NCBI RefSeq assembly: GCF_021531915.1
Contig: NZ_JAFBIV010000007.1
Span: forward strand, 44,993-108,992
Reading direction: 5' to 3'
Source of the DNA: Oscillibacter valericigenes
Lineage (GTDB): Bacteria > Bacillota > Clostridia > Oscillospirales > Oscillospiraceae
DNA: 64,000 bases
Shown: piece after piece, positions 1-9,019 of the stretch
Numbering within the stretch: position 1 is the first letter of the stretch
How the letters are laid out: every line of letters begins with the position of its first letter
Position numbers and translations under genes: made by a program
Notes under the pieces: model-generated
What the model was told of the DNA's origin: nothing
Databases searched by the model: none
What the model saw: only the letters and a program-made list of their open reading frames with translations

Positions 1-728
1 CTGTCTCTCTGCTGGTAAGCCGCGATGGCCTTATCCAGCTCCGCCTCGTCAAAGTCCGGCCACAGCACATCGGTAAAATAAAACTCGGAATAGGCGCACT
101 GCCACAGCAGGAAGTTGCTCAGCCGCAGCTCTCCGCTGGGCCGGATGATCAGCTCCGGGTCCGGGATGCCCCGGGAATCCAGATAGGAGGAGAACAGGGC
201 ATCATCCAGGTCCTCCGGCTTCTTCTCCCCCGCCGCACAGTCGGCGGCAAACTGCCGCACCGCCCGCAAAATCTCGTCCCGGCCACCGTAGTTCAGGCAC
301 ACATTGGCCTGGAAATCGTCCTTGCTGAGATGCTCCGTGATCTCGTCCGTCTCCCGGGCCAGGGCCCGCAGCTCCGGGTCGATGGGCGTCATGTCCCCGA
401 AGAAGTGGAGCCGGATGTGGTCCTTTTCCATGGTATCCACGGCTTCCAGCAGGTACTTTTTCAGCAGGCCCATGATGGCCCCCACCTCGTCGGCGGAGCG
501 CTTCCAGTTCTCCGTGGAGAAGGCGTACACCGTCAGGTACTGGACGCCGATATCCTTGCAATAGGTGGCGATGCGGCGGAAGGTCTCCGCCCCCGCCTTG
601 TGGCCGGCAGTCCGGGGCAGGCCCCGTCTGGTGGCCCAGCGGCCGTTGCCGTCCATAATAATCGCAATATGACGAGGCAGACATTTCGTCTGCCCCGCCA
701 TATCGGTAGTTTTTGATACGTTTGCCAT
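1..728 (-). CDS. uppS: Isoprenyl transferase (undecaprenyl diphosphate synthase), 3' end cut by window
   Basis: This is a cis-prenyltransferase that condenses isopentenyl diphosphate onto farnesyl diphosphate to make the C55 lipid carrier for peptidoglycan synthesis, at the inner face of the membrane. The start is MANVSKTTDMAGQTKCLP, and the pyrophosphate-binding motif IIMDGNGRWA follows with Asp26 as the conserved catalytic residue. Further on are the family motifs YAFSTENWKRS and IRPSGELRLSNFLLWQ. The ATG overlaps the stop of frr as TGATG, so the two genes are translationally coupled. About 242 codons are visible and the C-terminus lies outside the window. Some homologues have an N-terminal tail of this kind, so a slightly later start is possible. 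Confidence 0.95.
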   Translation of the reverse strand, partial: MANVSKTTDMAGQTKCLPRHIAIIMDGNGRWATRRGLPRTAGHKAGAETFRRIATYCKDIGVQYLTVYAFSTENWKRSADEVGAIMGLLKKYLLEAVDTMEKDHIRLHFFGDMTPIDPELRALARETDEITEHLSKDDFQANVCLNYGGRDEILRAVRQFAADCAAGEKKPEDLDDALFSSYLDSRGIPDPELIIRPSGELRLSNFLLWQCAYSEFYFTDVLWPDFDEAELDKAIAAYQQRD

Positions 729-1285
729 CAGACCGCCATCAATTCCTTTTCCTTCTTGGCCAGCAGCTCGTCCAGCTTCTTGCAGCTGTCGTCGGTCAGC
801 TTCTGCAGGTCCTTCTCCACCTGCTTCATCTCGTCCTCGGTGATCTCGGACTTCTTCTCCTGCTTCTTGAAGTTCTCCATGGCGTCACGGCGGATGTTGC
901 GGACGGCCACCTTACCAGCCTCGGCGTACTTGTGGATCTGCTTCACCAGCTCCTTACGGCGTTCCTCCGTCAGCTGGGGGAAGGTCAGGCGGATGCAGCG
1001 GCCGTCGTTCTGGGGATTGATGCCCAGTTCGGAGTTCTGGATGGCCTTTTCAATGCTCTTCAGGGCCTTGCTGTCCCAGGGGGAAATGACCAGAGCCCGG
1101 GGATCGGGAGAGGAAATGGCGGCGATCTGCTGGATGGGAGTGGGGCTGCCGTAGTAGTCCACCATAATGCGGTCCAACACGCCGGCGTTGGCACGGCCCG
1201 CACGCACGGAAGCAAAGTCCGCAGCCACGGAGTCGATGCTCTTCTTCATTTTCTCCTCGTAAACTTTGTATTCGTCCTTCAACAT
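728..1285 (-). CDS. frr: Ribosome recycling factor
   Basis: RRF releases the ribosome from mRNA after termination, together with EF-G. The protein is 185 residues, the normal family length, and starts MLKDEYKVYEEKMKKSID. Signature stretches are SVRAGRANAGVLDRI near residue 27 and NDGRCIRLTFPQLTEERRK in the middle, followed by a long helical C-terminus rich in Lys and Glu. It lies between pyrH (58 bp upstream on this strand) and uppS (overlapping), the usual Firmicute order pyrH-frr-uppS. Its ATG follows a GGAAGGAA ribosome binding site. Confidence 0.98.
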   Translation of the reverse strand: MLKDEYKVYEEKMKKSIDSVAADFASVRAGRANAGVLDRIMVDYYGSPTPIQQIAAISSPDPRALVISPWDSKALKSIEKAIQNSELGINPQNDGRCIRLTFPQLTEERRKELVKQIHKYAEAGKVAVRNIRRDAMENFKKQEKKSEITEDEMKQVEKDLQKLTDDSCKKLDELLAKKEKELMAV

Positions 1286-1343
1286 GACTTGTTCCTTCCT
1301 TTCACATTTTCATCTGTTATGGGGAGGCGCTGACGCGCGGTTC

Positions 1344-2063
1344 TTATTCCTTGACGATGGTGCCCACGTTCTCGCCGCATAGGGCCCGGATGATGTTCCG
1401 GGGGTCCTTCAGGGCAAACAGCAGCACGGGGATGTGGTTGTCCATGGAGAGGGATGTGGCGGTGGTGTCCATCACCATCAGGTGCTGGGCCAGCACGTCG
1501 TCGTAGCTGATGGTGTCGTACTTCACGGCATTGGGGTCCTTGGCGGGGTCGGCATTGTACACGCCGTCCACATTCTTGGCCAGCAGGATCACGTCGGCGT
1601 TGATCTCCGCCGCCCGCAGCACCGCCGCCGTATCCGTGGAGAAGAAGGGGTTGCCGGTACCGGCGCCGAAGATCACCACGCGGCCCTCCTCCAGATGGCG
1701 GATGGCCCGGCCCCGGATGTAGGGTTCGGCGATGGCCCGCATCTCGATAGCGGTCTGGATCCGAACAGGGATGCCCTTCTGCTCGCACACATCGGCCACA
1801 GCCAGGCAGTTCATGACGGTGGCCAGCATGCCGATGTGGTCGGCCCGGGTGCGCTCCATCTTGCCGCCGCCGCTGTTCTTGGCGCCGCGCCAGAAGTTGC
1901 CGCCGCCCACCACCAGGCCCACCTGGACCCCCATGTCCAGGCACTCCTTGATGACATCGCAGACGCTGCCGATCATTTCAAAATCCAGGCCGCTTCCCTT
2001 TCCGCCGGCCAGGGCCTCGCCGCTGATCTTCAGCAGGACCCGCTTATAAACAGGTTTTGCCAT
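1344..2063 (-). CDS. pyrH: UMP kinase
   Basis: This hexameric bacterial UMP kinase phosphorylates UMP to UDP using ATP in the cytoplasm. The 239-residue protein has the amino-acid-kinase fold motifs [11 protein letters not shown] at the N-terminus, [10 protein letters not shown] near residue 52 and [16 protein letters not shown] near residue 130. It heads the pyrH-frr-uppS group. The genes often found upstream in other Firmicutes (rpsB, tsf) are absent here; instead a divergent XRE regulator begins 246 bp away. A weak minus-strand -10 (TACAAT) lies around 2107-2112, but I found no convincing -35. Confidence 0.98.
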   Translation of the reverse strand: MAKPVYKRVLLKISGEALAGGKGSGLDFEMIGSVCDVIKECLDMGVQVGLVVGGGNFWRGAKNSGGGKMERTRADHIGMLATVMNCLAVADVCEQKGIPVRIQTAIEMRAIAEPYIRGRAIRHLEEGRVVIFGAGTGNPFFSTDTAAVLRAAEINADVILLAKNVDGVYNADPAKDPNAVKYDTISYDDVLAQHLMVMDTTATSLSMDNHIPVLLFALKDPRNIIRALCGENVGTIVKE

Positions 2064-2309
2064 TTCAAAAACCTCCGTTGTTTTTCGCAGATTTTAACGT
2101 TTATATTGTAGCGTATTTTTCCGGGTTTGCATAGGGGGTAACGGAGATTTTCCCAAAAATTCGGCCAGTGCAGATTTCTGGTCTGCCAGAGGTAAAACAG
2201 GCGGATTTTCTCTCTTTTTTGCCGCCGCAACCGATATTTGACACCCGGGTGGTAGCCAGTTCCTTACATCTGTGGTATCCTGTGAGCATGAAAAGGAGGT
2301 GTTCCGCCC

Positions 2310-3830
2310 ATGACCCTGGGGCAGCGCATCAGCATGTATCGCAAACGCCTGGGGATCTCCCAGGAGGAACTGGGCGCCCGGCTGGGCGTCAGCCGGCAGG
2401 CGGTCAGCAAATGGGAAACCGACGCCGCGTCGCCGGATATGGAAAATTTACTGGCTCTTGCCAGAGAGTTCGGCGTGTCGGTGGCGGAGCTGACGGAGAC
2501 GTCGGAGGCGAAAAAAGCCGCTCCAAAGTGGCTGCAATACATTTCCCTGGCGCTGGTGCTGGCAGCACTGGCGGGCCTGGCAATCTGCCTATACAGCCGG
2601 GAACAGCGGAATGACGTATCCGCACCGCCTCCCAGCCCGCCGGTCTCCGACACGGAGAACACACTCCCCACCCCCTCTCCTGCCTCGGACTTCGCCCTGA
2701 TTCTGGATTGGACAGAGACCGGCGAGTTCCTGGAGTTGGGTGAACAGCAAGGAGCCTATCCATTCGGCACATCCCTGTGGCTGGACAGCCAGGAAACCAC
2801 AGTGACCGCTGACGACGGCAGCACCGTCCACACGATCGACTGCCTGCAATCCGGAGGCATCCGGCTCCGATACAGTCATATCGAAGAGAAAGATCAGCCG
2901 CCCCGGAACATCATCACCCTTCTGGAGACCACGATGACTAAGGAGGTTTCCACTCCCCGCAGCATCCACGTGGGCAGCAGCAAAGCGGAGGTCATCGGCA
3001 CCTACGGCAGCGACCTGGTCTACTGCATGAAGGAAGGAGGCGGCGATATCCTGACGGAGCATGACTATTTTTACGCCTATCAGCCAAAGGACGCCTATTC
3101 CAACAGCATCTGCTTCTTGATGAAGGACGGCATGGTCCGGGGCATCCGGGTGGAAAATATGGCGGACCTGGGAAATGACGCCTATGCCGTGAACAACATC
3201 TCCATCTTCCCCATTCAAAGGAATGGTGATCCGGATTACTCCAACCGGCAGGACCTCTATGCAGAGCCCGTCAGCGAGACCCGCAAGGTCTATATCGCCT
3301 GGAACGAGCTGGTGACCAACAGCAGCCTTTCGGCTGAGGAGGCCTACACCGATCGCTGGACCGTCTTCAGCGGTCTTTCCCTTCTGGACTGGCAGGAATT
3401 CGGCCGATTGGGCACCACAGAGTACCCTGAACAAACTATCGAGGCTTTCCTATCCTGGCTGCAGGACCAGGCACCTTATTCAGAGCCGGAGACCTTCCGG
3501 CTCCAGCTGGGTGTCCAGTCCAACCTGGACGGCTGGCTCAGCGAATCCTATTCTTCCCTGCTCTCCACCGCCTTCTTCGGAAATCCCGCCGTCTTTGCCA
3601 GGGGGCTGGCGTATCCCGGTCTGGAGGACACCATGCGGGAAGTGATGATGCACACCGCTTACAGTGCGGAGCTGTACCCGGCGGAGCTGGAAGCCGCACT
3701 GGATACACTGGACGCCGCTATCGAAAGCGGCGGATTCACCGCGGCAGAAGCAGATTGGGCCAAGCTGCTGCGTCTGTATCTCGTCACCCCCATTGATGAC
3801 CGGAACGAGCTGCCCCGGACCCCCCTCTGA
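2310..3830 (+). CDS. XRE-family regulator with one membrane segment and a large unknown C-terminal domain
   Basis: Residues 1-63 are a typical XRE helix-turn-helix: LGISQEELGARLGVSRQAV is the recognition region, followed by SKWETD. A hydrophobic segment at about residues 76-94 (YISLALVLAALAGLAICLY) predicts one membrane pass. About 410 residues then follow, probably outside the cytoplasm, starting with a Pro/Ser-rich linker (about 104-125). I recognise no family in that part; it is acidic and rich in aromatic residues. The ATG follows GGAGG by 10 bases. The architecture suggests a membrane-bound sensor that binds DNA directly, but ligand and targets are unknown. It is divergent from pyrH and ends at a terminator shared with engB. 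Confidence 0.85.
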   Translation: MTLGQRISMYRKRLGISQEELGARLGVSRQAVSKWETDAASPDMENLLALAREFGVSVAELTETSEAKKAAPKWLQYISLALVLAALAGLAICLYSREQRNDVSAPPPSPPVSDTENTLPTPSPASDFALILDWTETGEFLELGEQQGAYPFGTSLWLDSQETTVTADDGSTVHTIDCLQSGGIRLRYSHIEEKDQPPRNIITLLETTMTKEVSTPRSIHVGSSKAEVIGTYGSDLVYCMKEGGGDILTEHDYFYAYQPKDAYSNSICFLMKDGMVRGIRVENMADLGNDAYAVNNISIFPIQRNGDPDYSNRQDLYAEPVSETRKVYIAWNELVTNSSLSAEEAYTDRWTVFSGLSLLDWQEFGRLGTTEYPEQTIEAFLSWLQDQAPYSEPETFRLQLGVQSNLDGWLSESYSSLLSTAFFGNPAVFARGLAYPGLEDTMREVMMHTAYSAELYPAELEAALDTLDAAIESGGFTAAEADWAKLLRLYLVTPIDDRNELPRTPL

Positions 3831-3844
3831 CATGCAATAGGCGC

Positions 3845-3874
3845 AAAAAAGGAACGGCTCACGCCGTTCCTTTT
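3845..3874. terminator. Bidirectional terminator between XRE regulator and engB
   Basis: Eight-bp perfect stem GGAACGGC/GCCGTTCC with loop TCAC, flanked by an A-run on the left and a T-run on the right. It sits between two convergent genes and can serve both. Confidence 0.85.
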
Positions 3875-3877
3875 CCG

Positions 3878-4474
3878 TTATCGCTCGCAGGCCTGGTTCA
3901 GCAGGGAGATCAGTTCCTCCTTGCCGGTGCCCTTTTCTGCGGAGAAGGGCACCAGGATGTCCTCCTCCGTCAGTTCCAGGGTCTCCCGGATCAGCTGAAC
4001 GGCAGGCTCCACCTGGCTCTTTTTCAGCTTATCCAGCTTGTTTGCCACCACGATCTCCGGGCAGCCGCTCTCCCGGAACCAGCGGTGCATGGTCAGGTCG
4101 TTCTCCGTGGGCTTGTGGCGGATATCCACGATCAGGACACCCACGGTGATGAGACCGCCCTCGTCCTGGAAGTAGTTCTCCATCAGCTTGCCCCAGCGCT
4201 CCTTCTCCGCCTTGGAAACCTTGGCATAGCCGTAGCCCGGCAGGTCCACCAGATAGGCGCCCTTATCCACCATGAAATAGTTGATCTGGGTGGTCTTTCC
4301 CGGGGAGGCACCCACGTAGGCCAGGTTCTTTCGCCCGGCCAGACGGTTGATGACGGAGGATTTGCCCACATTGGAGCGGCCGGCAAAGGCAAACTGGGGC
4401 AGACCGTCCCGCAGGAAGCCGGACCGGTTGGCCGCGGAGCGGACAAACTCCACCTTTCCGAAATTCAATGCCAT
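3878..4474 (-). CDS. ysxC: Ribosome biogenesis GTP-binding protein YihA/YsxC/EngB
   Basis: EngB is an essential TrmE-Era-EngA-EngB-Septin GTPase needed for 50S subunit assembly. The 198-residue protein starts MALNFGKVEFVRSAAN. Visible G motifs are G1 GRSNVGKSS, the switch I Thr in the GKTTQ stretch, G3 DLPGYGYA, G4 NKLDKL and a G5-like SAEK. The length is normal. A longer open frame extends upstream, but this ATG is where homology begins. It is 13 bp downstream of lon on the same strand, the usual lon-engB pairing, so co-transcription is likely. Confidence 0.96.
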   Translation of the reverse strand: MALNFGKVEFVRSAANRSGFLRDGLPQFAFAGRSNVGKSSVINRLAGRKNLAYVGASPGKTTQINYFMVDKGAYLVDLPGYGYAKVSKAEKERWGKLMENYFQDEGGLITVGVLIVDIRHKPTENDLTMHRWFRESGCPEIVVANKLDKLKKSQVEPAVQLIRETLELTEEDILVPFSAEKGTGKEELISLLNQACER

Positions 4475-4487
4475 GTCGTCTCTCCTC

Positions 4488-6902
4488 TCACTGGCGCAGG
4501 GCGGCGTCGCCGCTCTTTTCCCGGGGAAGGGGCGCAAAGGCGGCCACGCAGCCGGTGCCCTCCTCCTGCACGCTCTCCGGGCACAGGGCGGCGGCAAACA
4601 CCTCGTCCACCGTGGCCACCGGGATGAACCGCAAGGCAGCCCGGACGGTCTGGTCAATGTCCTCCAAATCCCGGACATTGTCCTTGGGAATGAGGACCGT
4701 GCCGATGCCGTTGCGTCTGGCAGCCATGGTTTTTTCCCTCAAACCGCCGATGGGCAGCACTCTTCCCCGTAAAGTAATTTCACCTGTCATAGCAACGCCC
4801 GCCTTGATTTTCCGGTCCGTCAGAGCGGACAGCATGGCGGTCGCCATGGCGATACCGGCGGAGGGCCCGTCCTTGGGCACGGCCCCCTCGGGGAAATGCA
4901 CATGGATGTCCCTGGTCTTATAGAAGTCGGCCGGGATGCCCAGCACCGCCGCCCGGCTACGCAGGCAGGAAAGAGCCGCCTGGGCAGATTCCTTCATCAC
5001 GTCACCCAGATTGCCGGTGAGCTCCAGCTTGCCGGTGCCCTCCATGACGTTGACTTCCACTTCCAGAATCTCGCCGCCGGCTTCCGTCCAGGCCAGGCCG
5101 TTGACCACGCCGATCTCCTCCTTCTCCGTGTGGAGGGCGGGGGGATAAGGCTGGCAGTCCAGCAGTTTAGGCAGGTCGTTTTCTGTAACGGTAATTCGCT
5201 TTACACCATCTGACAGCATGCGCATATCGGCTTTCCGGCAGATGGCGGCCAGCCGCCGCTCCAGCAGGCGGACGCCGGACTCCCGGGTATAGTCCCGAAT
5301 GACGGCACGCAGCACGTCGTCGCTGACGCGGACGCTTCCCTTCTTCAGGCCGTGCTCCTCCATCTGCTTGGGCAGCAGGTGGCGGCGGGCGATCTGCACC
5401 TTTTCCTCGTCGGTGTAGCTGGATAGCTGGATCAGCTCCATGCGGTCCAACAGAGGACGGGGAATGGTCTCGATGGTGTTGGCGGTGGTGATGAACATGA
5501 CCTTGCTCAGGTCCACGGGAATCTCCAGGAAATGGTCCCGGAAGCTGTGGTTCTGCTCGCTGTCCAGCACCTCCAGCAGTGCCGCAGCGGGGTCGCCGCG
5601 GTAGTCATTCCCCATTTTGTCGATCTCATCCAGCAACAGCAGCGGATTCATGGAGCCACTGCGGCTGATGGCCTCAATGATGCGGCCAGGCATGGAGCCT
5701 ATGTAGGTCTTGCGGTGGCCCCGGATATCCGCCTCGTCCCGGACGCCGCCCAAGCTCAGCCGGGCCAGCTTCCGGTTCAGGGCCTTGGCAACGGAGATGG
5801 CGATGGAGGTCTTGCCCACGCCGGGAGGGCCCACCAGACAGATGATCTGTCCCTTGCCCTCGGGGTTCATCTGGCGGACGGCAATGGTCTCCAGAATCCG
5901 CTCCTTCACCTTTTCCAGGCCGTAGTGGTCCTTTTCCAGCACCTTCCGGGCCGCGTCCACGCTGACCCGTTCTTTCGTATAGGTGTTCCAAGGCATCTCC
6001 AGGCACACGTCCAGATAGCCCCGGATCACGGCGCCCTCAGCGCTGCCGAAGGGCTGCTTGGAGAGCTTGGTGACCTCCTTCAGCAGGTGCTTGGTGGTGT
6101 CCTCGTCCAGCTCCAGGGCCTGGATCTTCTGGCGGTAGGTGTCCAGCTCATCGTCGCCGTCCTCACCTTCCCCCAGCTCGTTCTGGAGCACCCGGATCTG
6201 AGTCCGCAGGATCTGGTCCCGCTGGGTGCGGGCCAGCTGGTCCCGGACCTTGCCCTCCATCTCATGCTCAAAGCCCAGCACGTTGCACTCCCGGGCCAGG
6301 AAGCCGTTCAGCTTCCGCAGGCGGATGAAGGGCGCCAGCTCTTCCAGAATCTCCTGCTTGTCGTCAAACCGCAGGGCAATGTTCTGGGCGATGAAGTCCG
6401 CCAGATACCCCACGTCCCGGCCATCCATCACCGTGGTGACCACTTCCTCCGGGATGCTGCCGGCCAGCTCCGCATACTCGCTGAACAGGTTCCAGGTCTG
6501 CCGCAGCAGGGCCTCGGTCCGGGGGCTGCGCTGGAAGGCCTCGGACTGGGCGGGCTCCTCCAGCTCCTCCACGTTGGCCTGGAGGAAGGGCTCCGTCTGC
6601 CACAGGCGGCGCAGGCGGGCGCGGCGGCGGCCCTCCACCATCACCCGGATGGAGTTCTTGGACAGCCGCAGAATCTGGGTGATGTGGGAAATGGTGCCCA
6701 CCGCGTACAGGTCCTTTTCTCCCGGCGTTTCCGTGCCGATCTCCCGCTGAGTCACCAGGAAAATTTCCTGGTCCTCCTCCATGGCCCGCTCTAAGGCCCG
6801 GATGGAGATGCGGCGCTCCACGTCGAAGGTCATGGTCATATGGGGGAAAACCGTCAGACCCCGCAGGGCCAGGACGGGAATATTCAGATTCATTGCTTCC
6901 AT
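4488..6902 (-). CDS. lon: ATP-dependent protease La (Lon)
   Basis: Lon is a cytoplasmic hexameric AAA+ serine protease that degrades misfolded and regulatory proteins. I chose the ATG giving MEAMNLNIPVLALRG (804 residues) because it follows GGAAA and matches the family start. The N-terminal LAN domain covers about 1-200, a coiled region follows, then Walker A GPPGVGKT, Walker B LLLLDEID, and the protease domain with catalytic Ser681 in KDGPSAG and Lys724 in REKTMAARR. The last 30 residues (after LCPES) are a low-complexity tail. It sits downstream of clpX across a terminator and directly upstream of engB. Confidence 0.98.
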   Translation of the reverse strand: MEAMNLNIPVLALRGLTVFPHMTMTFDVERRISIRALERAMEEDQEIFLVTQREIGTETPGEKDLYAVGTISHITQILRLSKNSIRVMVEGRRRARLRRLWQTEPFLQANVEELEEPAQSEAFQRSPRTEALLRQTWNLFSEYAELAGSIPEEVVTTVMDGRDVGYLADFIAQNIALRFDDKQEILEELAPFIRLRKLNGFLARECNVLGFEHEMEGKVRDQLARTQRDQILRTQIRVLQNELGEGEDGDDELDTYRQKIQALELDEDTTKHLLKEVTKLSKQPFGSAEGAVIRGYLDVCLEMPWNTYTKERVSVDAARKVLEKDHYGLEKVKERILETIAVRQMNPEGKGQIICLVGPPGVGKTSIAISVAKALNRKLARLSLGGVRDEADIRGHRKTYIGSMPGRIIEAISRSGSMNPLLLLDEIDKMGNDYRGDPAAALLEVLDSEQNHSFRDHFLEIPVDLSKVMFITTANTIETIPRPLLDRMELIQLSSYTDEEKVQIARRHLLPKQMEEHGLKKGSVRVSDDVLRAVIRDYTRESGVRLLERRLAAICRKADMRMLSDGVKRITVTENDLPKLLDCQPYPPALHTEKEEIGVVNGLAWTEAGGEILEVEVNVMEGTGKLELTGNLGDVMKESAQAALSCLRSRAAVLGIPADFYKTRDIHVHFPEGAVPKDGPSAGIAMATAMLSALTDRKIKAGVAMTGEITLRGRVLPIGGLREKTMAARRNGIGTVLIPKDNVRDLEDIDQTVRAALRFIPVATVDEVFAAALCPESVQEEGTGCVAAFAPLPREKSGDAALRQ

Positions 6903-6927
6903 AGGGGGTGTTTCCTTTCTTGGAATG

Positions 6928-6963
6928 AGAAAAAGGACGGAACGCATTGGCGTCCCGTCCTTG
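6928..6963 (-). terminator. Terminator between clpX and lon
   Basis: On the minus strand, an imperfect stem (AAGGACGGGACGC with GCGTTCCGTCCTT) is followed by TTTTT. It ends the clpX transcript, so lon may also need its own promoter. Confidence 0.75.
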
Positions 6964-6971
6964 TGTTTCGC

Positions 6972-8288
6972 TTAAGACGCCGATCTGGGGTTGGAGCCGG
7001 GAACCGGCTTCTCGCCCTTGCCGGTGTTCAGTTTCACGGAATAGCTGACCTTGTTGGGGTCCCGGGTCAGCACGGGCTCACCCGTTCCCTCCACGCAGTC
7101 CCGGGTGATGACCACCTTGACGATGGTGGGGTCGGAGGGAATGTCGTACATGAGGGGCGTCAGGATGCCCTCCATGACGGCCCGCAGGCCGCGGGCGCCG
7201 ATGTTGCGGGCAATGGCCTTGTCGGCGATGGCGTTCAGGGCCTCCGTCTCAAATTCCAGGTCCACATCATCGTATTCCAGCAGCTTCTGGTACTGCTTCA
7301 CCAAGGCGTTCTTGGGCTCCTGCAGGATGCGCACCAGGTCCTCCCGCTTCAATGCGTTCAGGGGGGCAATCATGGGCAGGCGGCCCACCAGCTCGGGGAT
7401 CAGGCCAAATTTCAGAATGTCGTGGGGCTGGACCTCATGGAGGATCTTATCCATGTCCTTGTCCTTCTTGCCCTGGACATTGGCGCCGAAGCCGATGCTC
7501 TTCTGGTCCAGGCGCTTTTCGATGATCTTTTCCAGACCGTCGAAGGCGCCGCCGCAGATGAAGAGGATGTTCTTGGTGTTGATCTGGATGAACTCCTGAT
7601 GGGGGTGCTTCCGGCCGCCCTGGGGCGGCACGTTGGCAACCGTGCCCTCCACGATCTTCAGCAGGGCCTGCTGCACGCCCTCGCCGGATACATCCCGGGT
7701 GATGGAGGTGTTCTCGCTCTTGCGGGCGATCTTGTCGATCTCATCCACGTAGATGATACCCCGCTCGGCCCGCTCCACATCGAAGTCGGCGGCCTGCAGG
7801 AGACGCAGCAGAATGTTCTCCACATCGTCGCCCACGTAGCCAGCCTCGGTGAGGGTGGTGGCGTCGGCGATGGCAAAGGGCACCTTCAGAATACGGGCCA
7901 GGGTCTGGGCGAACAGAGTCTTGCCGGAGCCGGTGGGTCCCAGCATCAGAATGTTGCTCTTCTGCAGCTCCACATCCTCGTCTCCGCCGAAGAAAATGCG
8001 CTTATAGTGGTTGTAAACAGCCACGGACAGGGCCACCTTGGCCTCGTCCTGACCGATGACATACTGGTCCAGCACGTCCTTGATCTCCCGGGGAGTGGGC
8101 AGCTCGTCCGGCATATCCTCCAGAGGCTCCACGTCCTCGTCGTCAAAGCCGTCGCTCAAAATGCTCATGCACAGCTGGACACACTCGTCGCAGATGCGCA
8201 CGCCGGGTCCCTGGATCATGCGGTGCACCTGGTTCTCATGCTTGCCGCAGAAGGAACACCGCAGGGACTTTTTGCTGTCGTCGCTCAT
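6972..8288 (-). CDS. clpX: ClpX, ATP-dependent unfoldase of the ClpXP protease
   Basis: ClpX unfolds tagged substrates and feeds them to ClpP. The 438-residue protein has the N-terminal zinc-binding domain with Cys11, Cys14, Cys33 and Cys36, Walker A GPTGSGKT, Walker [12 protein letters not shown], and a C-terminal D2 small domain. IGFGANVQ marks the region of the ClpP-contacting IGF loop, so pairing with the adjacent clpP is expected. It is 14 bp downstream of clpP on the same strand, which implies one transcript. Confidence 0.98.
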   Translation of the reverse strand: MSDDSKKSLRCSFCGKHENQVHRMIQGPGVRICDECVQLCMSILSDGFDDEDVEPLEDMPDELPTPREIKDVLDQYVIGQDEAKVALSVAVYNHYKRIFFGGDEDVELQKSNILMLGPTGSGKTLFAQTLARILKVPFAIADATTLTEAGYVGDDVENILLRLLQAADFDVERAERGIIYVDEIDKIARKSENTSITRDVSGEGVQQALLKIVEGTVANVPPQGGRKHPHQEFIQINTKNILFICGGAFDGLEKIIEKRLDQKSIGFGANVQGKKDKDMDKILHEVQPHDILKFGLIPELVGRLPMIAPLNALKREDLVRILQEPKNALVKQYQKLLEYDDVDLEFETEALNAIADKAIARNIGARGLRAVMEGILTPLMYDIPSDPTIVKVVITRDCVEGTGEPVLTRDPNKVSYSVKLNTGKGEKPVPGSNPRSAS

Positions 8289-8302
8289 GGTCTTACCTCT
8301 TC

Positions 8303-8887
8303 TTATTTCTTAGCAGTGATGATCTGGTCCACCAGGCCGAAGTCCTTGGCCTCCTGGGCCGTCATCCAGTGATCCCGCTCGGAGGCTTCCTTGATCTCCT
8401 CGGCGGTCTTGCCGGTGTTCTCCGCCATGATCGCATTCAGCTTCTTCTTGATCCGCAGGAAGTGCTCCACGTCGATCTCCATGTCCGTCACCTTGCCCTG
8501 GGTGCCGGCGGAGGGCTGGTGGATCATGATCTCGGCGTTGGGCAGAGCGATGCGCTTGCCCTTGGCGCCGGCGGACAGCAGGAAGGCGCCCATGCTGGCA
8601 GCCATGCCCACGCAGATGGTGGACACGTCGCACTTGACATACTGCATGGTGTCATAGATGGCCATGCCATCGGTAACGGAGCCGCCGGGGCTGTTGATAT
8701 ACAGCTGGATATCCTTGTCGGGGTCCTGGGCCTCCAGGTACAGCAGCTGGGCCACCACCAGGCTGGCGGTGGTGGCGTTGACCTCCTCGCCCAGGAAGAT
8801 GATGCGGTCATTCAGCAGGCGGGAGAAAATGTCATAGGAACGCTCGCCGCGGCTGGTCTGCTCCACAACGTAAGGGACTAAACTCAT
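8303..8887 (-). CDS. clpP: ClpP, ATP-dependent Clp protease proteolytic subunit
   Basis: This is the tetradecameric serine peptidase core of ClpXP. The 194-residue protein starts [19 protein letters not shown] and carries the catalytic triad Ser98 (GMAASMG), His123 (MIHQPS) and Asp172. The length is normal and the gene lies directly upstream of clpX. The GGAGGTTTTCC ribosome binding region is good. A perfect 12-bp dyad lies upstream, around a possible extended -10 (8944-8980), so it may have its own regulated promoter in addition to readthrough from tig. Confidence 0.98.
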   Translation of the reverse strand: MSLVPYVVEQTSRGERSYDIFSRLLNDRIIFLGEEVNATTASLVVAQLLYLEAQDPDKDIQLYINSPGGSVTDGMAIYDTMQYVKCDVSTICVGMAASMGAFLLSAGAKGKRIALPNAEIMIHQPSAGTQGKVTDMEIDVEHFLRIKKKLNAIMAENTGKTAEEIKEASERDHWMTAQEAKDFGLVDQIITAKK

Positions 8888-8943
8888 TTGGAAAACCTCC
8901 GATCTTTTGTGCTCTCCGATGCCTCGAGAGATGCCTAATAAAC

Positions 8944-8980
8944 CATTCTCTCATGATACCACAGGCACCATGAGAGAATG
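8944..8980 (-). promoter_or_regulatory. Perfect 12-bp inverted repeat around a candidate clpP promoter
   Basis: CATTCTCTCATG (8944-8955) and CATGAGAGAATG (8969-8980) are exact complements with a 13-nt spacer. On the minus strand the spacer contains TGGTATCAT, an extended -10-like element. No T-run follows, so it does not look like a terminator. It matches neither the CIRCE nor the CtsR consensus as I know them. Confidence 0.5.
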
Positions 8981-9019
8981 TGTCGAATCTGTAAAATGTA
9001 CTGCGGGAAAGATTCGTGC

